Shown: positions 61,101 through 64,000 of the stretch, in pieces
Position numbering within the stretch: the first letter of the stretch is position 1
Layout of the letters: every line of letters begins with the position of its first letter
Assembly (NCBI GenBank): GCA_966250335.1
Contig: CBINGZ010000001.1
Coordinates: 194,170-258,169, forward strand
Direction of reading: 5' to 3'
DNA length: 64,000 bases
Origin: OLB7 sp966250335
GTDB taxonomy: Bacteria; Bacteroidota; Ignavibacteria; OLB7
Made by a program: the position numbers and the translations under genes
The notes under the pieces: generated by a model
What the model was told of the DNA's origin: nothing
Database searches by the model: none
The model's input: the letters and a program-made list of their open reading frames with translations, nothing else

Positions 61101-64000
61101 TTACTTGTTCGGCGTGCTCGTGGTCGACTTCACCGTTCCCGTCGATCCCGACGGAAGCGAAGCAGGCGGAGCGACGCTGGTCCTGGAAGCAGGAGCCGAC
61201 GTCGAGGCTGCGGCCGATCCGTCGGTCGACGACGAGAGGGGCACCGTTGCAGCCGGGAGCTGCATGATCGGCGCCGCCGAGTGAATCGTGTTGCCCGACT
61301 TTGCAGCATCCGTGCGGACGGCAGCCGGCTTGGCCGTCTTTGCAGCCGCCGGCGCTGCCGACTGAATCGTGCTCCCCGACTTCCCGTTCGAGATATCCGT
61401 GCGAACAGCGGCAGGAGCCTTTTCAGCGCTCTCCGACTGAAGCTGCGTGCCGGACGACGGGCTGCTCCACACCGACTTCACATCCTTCGGCTGATCGACA
61501 CCGAACGCCTCCGGATGGAGGTAGGTGCCGCGCTCCCCTTCCGGCTTCTGAACCTCGACCTGAACCCGGTTCTTCTCGGCATACGCGTCGTGACGAACGC
61601 CGGTCACCTGCCAGGAGACCTGCATTCCCGACGTGCCGCCGGCGATGCGGAAGGTGTTCCCCTTGATCATCTGAGCGATGTAGAGGCCCGGGCCCGGAGC
61701 GCCGATCGCCGTGAGCTGGTAGCGGAAGTCGCCGTTCAGCGCCTCGAACCACTTCGGCAGGGTCACCGTCGCCTCACCCTTCTCGTCCAGACGAGTCACA
61801 CCGTCATAGAGGTTCATCATCTGATCCGACTCGACGAACGAGTGGTAGAGGTACTGGTTCTTCGGATCGAGCGGGTGATCGATCTTGAACGTACCGCCGC
61901 CCTTGGCGACCGTGCCGCTCACCGTCATGTTGCCGTTGACGACGACGTTACCCGTGAAACGTGCAGCGTTGCCCGAGCTGTTGGTCACGACCTGGAGAGC
62001 GTCCGACGTGTTCGCCGCGTTGACGTTCTCGAAGCGACCTGCGGTACCCGTACCACCGGAGATACCGGCCTGACCGAGCACGCCGTAGCCGTTCTTCGTG
62101 TTGAAGCCGCGGACGCCGTAGCCGCTGGAGTCGTTACGACCGACAACCGCACCGACACCGTTGCCGCCGCGGTTACGACCGACGACTGCTTCGCCGAAGG
62201 TGTTGTCACCGATAACGCCTGCTGCGCTGATCGAGCTGGTAATACCCCAGACCGCGTTGCCCCCTGCGCTCGTCGCGAAGACGCCCGGGCCCACGCCCGA
62301 CTGCGTCACGTCGACGCCGCGACCGCCGTTCGAAGCGTTGGACAACTGAATGGCAAGACCGTTGCCGATGCCGTTATGGTTGAGATTGAGAACGCTGGCT
62401 ACGCTCGCCGGATTATTGATCACGAACGAACCGACGTTCGAATTCCCCGTCTGCGTCAGGCTGAGCATCGGCGACGAGGTAGACTCGGTGGCGCTGTAGG
62501 GAAAGGTAAGGCCTGAGGAAGGAGCAGTCCAGGTGAGTCCGCCGGAGCCGTCCGTCGTCAATGCATCACCACTGTTGCCGTCTGCTGGCGGTAGAGTGTA
62601 GGTGACGTTTCCACTCTGCGCCTGTGCCTGGAAGGCGGTATAGTCGGTGCCGTCGCCGGAAGGTTCATAGATACGAAGCTCGCCGGCCGCCCCACCGTTG
62701 CCGTGCACATCCACAGCCCCTGCGGTCTGAACAGCCGGTCCGCTGCCGTTGGTGACTGCCACAAGGGCAGGGGACGAATTGGCCGCATTGACGTTCTCGA
62801 AGCGACCTGCCGTGCCGGTGCCGCCGCTGATGCCGGCCTGACCGATCACGCCGATACCGTTCTTCGTGTTGAAGCCGCGGACACCGTAACCGCTCGAGTC
62901 GTTGCGACCGACGACCGCGCCGACGCCGTTGCCGCCGCGGTTGCGACCGACGACAGCTTCGCCGAAGGTGTTGTCGCCGATGACGCCTGCCGCGCTGATC
63001 GAGCTGGTGATACCCCAGACGGCGTTGCCCCCCGCGCTCGTCGCGAAGACGCCCGGGCCGACACCTGCCTGCGTCACATTCACACCCCGTCCACCGTTCG
63101 AGGCGTTCGTGAGTTCGACATCAATGCCGTTACCGATACCGTTGCTCTCAACTGCCAGGGTGGTGGTGACGTTGGCTGCATTGACGTTCTCGAAGCGACC
63201 TGCGGTGCCGGTGCCGCCGCTGATGCCGGCCTGACCGATCACGCCGACACCATCCTTCGTGTTGAAGCCGCGGACACCGTAGCCGCTGGAGTCGTTGCGA
63301 CCGACAACTGCGCCGACACCGTCGCCGCCGCGGTTGCGACCGACGACGGCCTCACCGAAGGTGTTGTCGCCGATGACGCCTGCTGCGCTGACCGAGCTGG
63401 TGATACCCCAGATCGCGTTGCCCCCCGCGCTCGTTGCGAAGACGCCCGGGCCGACGCCCGACTGCGCAACATCGATACCACGGCCGCCGTTCGAAGCGTT
63501 CGTCAACTGGACCGCGATACCGTTGCCGAGACCGCCTTGTGCCACATTGACCGTGGGAGCGGTGTTGCCGGCATTACTGTTCTCGAATGAAGCGGCACTG
63601 CCGGTGCCGTCGGTGGTAGCTACAAGAGCGTCTGCGGCGCTGGCCGCGTTTTCAATCTCAAACCTGCCGGCGCTGCCGCCTCCGGTAGCTTCGCCGACGA
63701 GAGCGTCACCGGTGCCGTTGGTGGTGGCTACAAGAGCGGTCGAAGAGTTGGAAGCATTGTTGATCTCAAACCTGCCTGCAGTGCCGTTGCCGGTAGCTTC
63801 GCCGAAGACCGCATCGCCGGTGCCGTCGGTGGCAGCGACAAGAGCGTCTGCGGAGCTGGGAGCGTTATTGATCTCGAACCTGCCGGCGTTGCCGCCGCCG
63901 GTCGTGGTTCCCACAACCGCGGTCCCCATTCCGTTGGTCGTTCCCTCGATGACATTCTGAGTGAATCCGCCGGTCTCCACCACATGCAGCTGGGCGGTCG
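61101..64000 (-). CDS. Large repeat-rich surface/fibre-like protein, N-terminus off window
   Basis: The minus frame is open to the window edge (966 codons visible, ...TAQLHVVETGGF), so the N-terminus is missing. The first visible ~150 residues are short Ala/Gly/Asn repeats (AGRFEINNA, LVATTDGTG). Then three ~105-residue modules repeat almost exactly (GVGPGVFATSAGGNA, AAGVIGDNTFGEAVVGRNR, GYGVRGFNTK, GISGGTGTAGRFENVNAAN) at DNA blocks near 63510-63185, 63115-62790 and 62340-62020. A conserved C-terminal domain follows (FKIDHPLDPKNQYLYHSFVES, YDGVTRLDEKGEATVTLP, YQLTAIGAPGPGLYIAQ), found in many environmental bacteria. The last ~110 residues are Ser/Ala/Thr-rich and lack a T9SS tail. It is probably a secreted fibre or adhesin. 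Confidence 0.8.
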   Translation of the reverse strand, partial: TAQLHVVETGGFTQNVIEGTTNGMGTAVVGTTTGGGNAGRFEINNAPSSADALVAATDGTGDAVFGEATGNGTAGRFEINNASNSSTALVATTNGTGDALVGEATGGGSAGRFEIENAASAADALVATTDGTGSAASFENSNAGNTAPTVNVAQGGLGNGIAVQLTNASNGGRGIDVAQSGVGPGVFATSAGGNAIWGITSSVSAAGVIGDNTFGEAVVGRNRGGDGVGAVVGRNDSSGYGVRGFNTKDGVGVIGQAGISGGTGTAGRFENVNAANVTTTLAVESNGIGNGIDVELTNASNGGRGVNVTQAGVGPGVFATSAGGNAVWGITSSISAAGVIGDNTFGEAVVGRNRGGNGVGAVVGRNDSSGYGVRGFNTKNGIGVIGQAGISGGTGTAGRFENVNAANSSPALVAVTNGSGPAVQTAGAVDVHGNGGAAGELRIYEPSGDGTDYTAFQAQAQSGNVTYTLPPADGNSGDALTTDGSGGLTWTAPSSGLTFPYSATESTSSPMLSLTQTGNSNVGSFVINNPASVASVLNLNHNGIGNGLAIQLSNASNGGRGVDVTQSGVGPGVFATSAGGNAVWGITSSISAAGVIGDNTFGEAVVGRNRGGNGVGAVVGRNDSSGYGVRGFNTKNGYGVLGQAGISGGTGTAGRFENVNAANTSDALQVVTNSSGNAARFTGNVVVNGNMTVSGTVAKGGGTFKIDHPLDPKNQYLYHSFVESDQMMNLYDGVTRLDEKGEATVTLPKWFEALNGDFRYQLTAIGAPGPGLYIAQMIKGNTFRIAGGTSGMQVSWQVTGVRHDAYAEKNRVQVEVQKPEGERGTYLHPEAFGVDQPKDVKSVWSSPSSGTQLQSESAEKAPAAVRTDISNGKSGSTIQSAAPAAAKTAKPAAVRTDAAKSGNTIHSAAPIMQLPAATVPLSSSTDGSAAASTSAPASRTSVAPPASLPSGSTGTVKSTTSTPNK

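Noticed and set aside
61077..63960. Long + strand frames rich in Ala/Asp/Thr/Val
   Set aside because: Antisense of the repetitive surface-protein gene; their regularity merely mirrors its repeats.

Overview
The window is a high-GC stretch of bacterial chromosome from the FCB side of the tree. I infer Bacteroidota in the broad sense, possibly a Kapabacteria/Ignavibacteria/Chlorobi-like lineage. The evidence is: several secreted proteins ending in type IX secretion (T9SS) sorting domains; choice-of-anchor (ASH-like) repeats; TPR-LuxR regulators; a TonB receptor with a carboxypeptidase-regulatory-like plug extension; and one good TTG/TAnnTTTG promoter. No rRNA, tRNA, CRISPR array or transposase was found. 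The high GC leaves long antisense frames open over most real genes; those are omitted here.

Layout. 1-8.6 kb holds secreted proteins: a VWA/ASH protein cut by the left edge, three small exported proteins, and two tandem HExxH metallopeptidase paralogues with T9SS tails. 8.9-13.5 kb is a likely zinc-uptake cluster behind a perfect 7-1-7 Fur/Zur-type palindrome: a His/Cys membrane protein, a His-containing lipoprotein and a ZnuD-like TonB receptor. An SbcD nuclease without SbcC follows. 13.5-23.3 kb looks accessory. It holds a CI/LexA-type repressor broken at a nine-G tract, a divergent ECF-like sigma factor with a promoter/operator between them, four ~77-bp structured tandem repeats, an unknown protein, a Gly-Gly-X collagen-like protein, a DUF4062-STAND NTPase-TPR protein and a TPR-LuxR regulator. 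23.4-26 kb has a Kelch lipoprotein and an NTF2/beta-lactamase-fold hydrolase. 26.4-32.5 kb is a five-gene minus-strand surface-polysaccharide operon: two glycosyltransferases, flippase, deacetylase-like protein and UDP-GlcNAc 2-epimerase. 32.5-44.6 kb has an RibD/DHFR-like protein, an M16 peptidase pair, a KdsC phosphatase, a VWA protein, small envelope proteins, a DUF4159 protein and a large phytase-like/ASH/T9SS protein.

44.7-44.93 kb is an orphan structured RNA candidate with its own terminator. 45-61 kb is housekeeping: radical SAM protein, M61 peptidase, guaA, pepA, hsp20, dnaK, mnmE, mnmG, an rfbD-like reductase and an MBL hydrolase. Between pepA and hsp20 lies a gene-free region with about ten same-orientation DnaA-box-like 9-mers followed by an AT-rich stretch. 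Together with a perfect parS site after mnmG and a degenerate one before it, this marks the region as the probable chromosome origin. From the origin to 60.9 kb nearly all genes run rightwards, with replication. The right end is a large repeat-rich surface protein cut by the window edge.

The most interesting items are the oriC/parS region, the poly-G-switched repressor with its divergent sigma factor and adjoining repeat array, the DUF4062-STAND-TPR protein, the orphan pseudoknot RNA and the Zur-type zinc cluster.
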